Origin: Mycobacterium sp. 1554424.7
GTDB taxonomy: Bacteria > Actinomycetota > Actinomycetes > Mycobacteriales > Mycobacteriaceae
Assembly (NCBI RefSeq): GCF_001665295.1
Contig: NZ_LZSE01000119.1
Span: 1 to 42,793 of the forward strand
DNA length: 42,793 nt
Direction: 5' to 3'
In this document: positions 42,112 to 42,793 of the stretch, one piece after another
How positions within the stretch are numbered: position 1 is the stretch's first letter
Layout: every line of letters starts with the position of its first letter
Notes under the pieces: generated by a model
What the model was told of the DNA's origin: nothing
The model's input: only the letters and a program-made list of their open reading frames with translations
The model's database searches: none
Program-made: the position numbers and the translations under genes

Positions 42112-42793
42112 ATGTCGTATCTGCTCACTATGCCCGACGAGTTGGTCGCCGCGGCAACGGATTTGGCCAGAATCGGGTCCTCGATCAGTGCGGCGAATTT
42201 ATCCGCGGCGCCCCTGACCACCGCGATCGAGGCCGCCGCTGCCGACGAGGTGTCGGCGGCCATCGCGGCGTTGTTCGGGGCGCACGCCCGGGTCTATCAG
42301 CAGCAGGGCGCCCTGGTGGCGCTGTTTCATGACCAGTTCGTTCGGTCCTTGACCGCGGGCGCGGGCGCTTATGCGGCCAGTGAGGCCGCCAGCGCCTCGC
42401 CCCTGCAGGTCCTCGAGCAAGAGGTGCTGGGTGCAATCAATACGCCCTTCCTGGCCTTCACGGGGCGCCCGCTGATCGGCAATGGCGCGAATGGGGCGCC
42501 GGGGACCGGGCAAAACGGCGGGGCCGGTGGGTGGCTGATCGGCAACGGCGGAGACGGCGGGTCCGGGGCGCTGCCCGCCGGCCCCGCCACCAACGGCGGG
42601 ACCGGCGGTAACGGCGGGGCGGCCGGCCTGTTGTGGGGCCACCCCGGCAGTGGCGGCGCCGGCGGGTCGACTGCCGTCATCACCGGGACCGGCGGCACGG
42701 GAGGCGTCGGCGGGGCCGGCGGGCTGTTCGGCCCAGGTGGGATCGGCGGGCGCCCCGTGAAGGCCAGGAAGGGCGTATTGCTTGCCCCCCGCG
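42112..42793 (+). CDS. PE_PGRS-family protein, 3' end beyond window
   Basis: The ATG at 42112 has GGAGG upstream. Residues 1-95 are a PE domain ([20 protein letters not shown]) with the Pro-Glu signature changed to Pro8-Asp9 and a YxxxE secretion signal at Tyr87-Glu91. The linker ([20 protein letters not shown]) leads to a PGRS region of Gly-Gly-Ala and Gly-Gly-x repeats from about residue 124. The last 14 codons of the window ([14 protein letters not shown]) are not PGRS and come from an inverted copy of the linker DNA, probably a sequencing or assembly fold-back. The product is expected to be a type VII-exported surface protein. Confidence 0.88.
   Translation, partial: MSYLLTMPDELVAAATDLARIGSSISAANLSAAPLTTAIEAAAADEVSAAIAALFGAHARVYQQQGALVALFHDQFVRSLTAGAGAYAASEAASASPLQVLEQEVLGAINTPFLAFTGRPLIGNGANGAPGTGQNGGAGGWLIGNGGDGGSGALPAGPATNGGTGGNGGAAGLLWGHPGSGGAGGSTAVITGTGGTGGVGGAGGLFGPGGIGGRPVKARKGVLLAPR
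42438..42472. repeat. 35-bp inverted repeat, copy 1 (copy 2 at 42746-42780)
   Basis: CAATACGCCCTTCCTGG and onward at 42438-42472 is the exact reverse complement of 42746-42780. Copy 1 is the normal linker-coding sequence of the PE_PGRS gene. Confidence 0.9.
42746..42780. repeat. 35-bp inverted repeat, copy 2 at the window edge
   Basis: This is the exact reverse complement of 42438-42472. It lies 13 bases from the window end and replaces expected PGRS sequence, so a palindromic fold-back at a contig end is the likely explanation. Confidence 0.85.

Noticed and set aside
42480-42745. Short GGCGGN repeats at the 3' edge
   Set aside because: They are the glycine-rich PGRS coding repeat, not a non-coding array.

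Overview
The window is a GC-rich chromosomal segment of a slow-growing Mycobacterium. PE and PE_PGRS genes lie at both edges, a lone PE gene lies inside, and the order of core genes follows the M. tuberculosis stretch Rv0223c to Rv0245, which I recognise from protein sequence and gene order. PE_PGRS genes argue against the M. avium complex and for another slow grower (kansasii, szulgai, asiaticum or gordonae type); this species guess is inference. Relative to the remembered M. tuberculosis order, several genes are extra: a TetR regulator, a two-helix membrane protein, a YbjN-domain protein, a 106-aa membrane protein with a lone PE, an AMP-binding ligase, an NHL propeller protein, a DDN-family protein, a ThDP enzyme, a 13E12/HNH protein, a second DUF2613-like peptide, a ClC channel and a 2-oxoglutarate oxygenase. 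The VapBC24 pair is absent.

Layout. 1-489: PE-family gene (minus), cut by the window edge and carrying a 73-bp repeat. 714-2968: TetR convergent with an aldehyde dehydrogenase. 3014-10746: envelope cluster (methyltransferase, membrane protein, GT4 glycosyltransferase, polytopic membrane protein, DUF3068 protein, acyltransferase-3); the corynebacterial and mycobacterial relatives are linked to trehalose mycolate export. 10748-12557: YbjN protein, then a small accessory patch (106-aa protein and PE with a hydrophobic tail) bounded by two copies of the 3' end of an AMP-binding ligase gene. 12398-16763: ligase coupled to the phosphotriesterase-like lactonase, divergent from FadE4. 16776-20936: NHL protein, TetR and R2lox behind a strong operator-bearing promoter, then GabD1. 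21032-24744: DDN-family protein, ThDP enzyme and an SOS-box-controlled 13E12/HNH protein. 24750-30947 (minus): two DUF2613-like peptides, AftD and an LMF-family membrane protein. 31047-34149: LpqI, TetR, ClC. 34146-39961: fatty-acid block HtdX-FabG4 / FadA2 / F6-like sRNA / FadE5. 40152-41683: 2OG oxygenase coupled to a flavin reductase. 41796-42793: a 51-aa helical protein and a PE_PGRS gene cut by the edge.

How the parts work together. The fatty-acid block supplies dehydrogenase, hydratase, ketoreductase and thiolase. The FadE5 promoter and the FabG4/FadA2 intergenic region both carry a TTAC-N6-GTAA palindrome, suggesting one repressor. The envelope block and AftD build and export mycolate and arabinan components. 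I found no convincing CRISPR array, phage, insertion sequence or tRNA. The most informative new observations are the shared fatty-acid operator, the duplicated ligase 3' end around the PE/106-aa patch, the SOS box that contains a start codon, the paired operators at the R2lox promoter, and the sRNA between fadA2 and fadE5. The odd repeats at both window edges look more like contig-end artefacts than biology.
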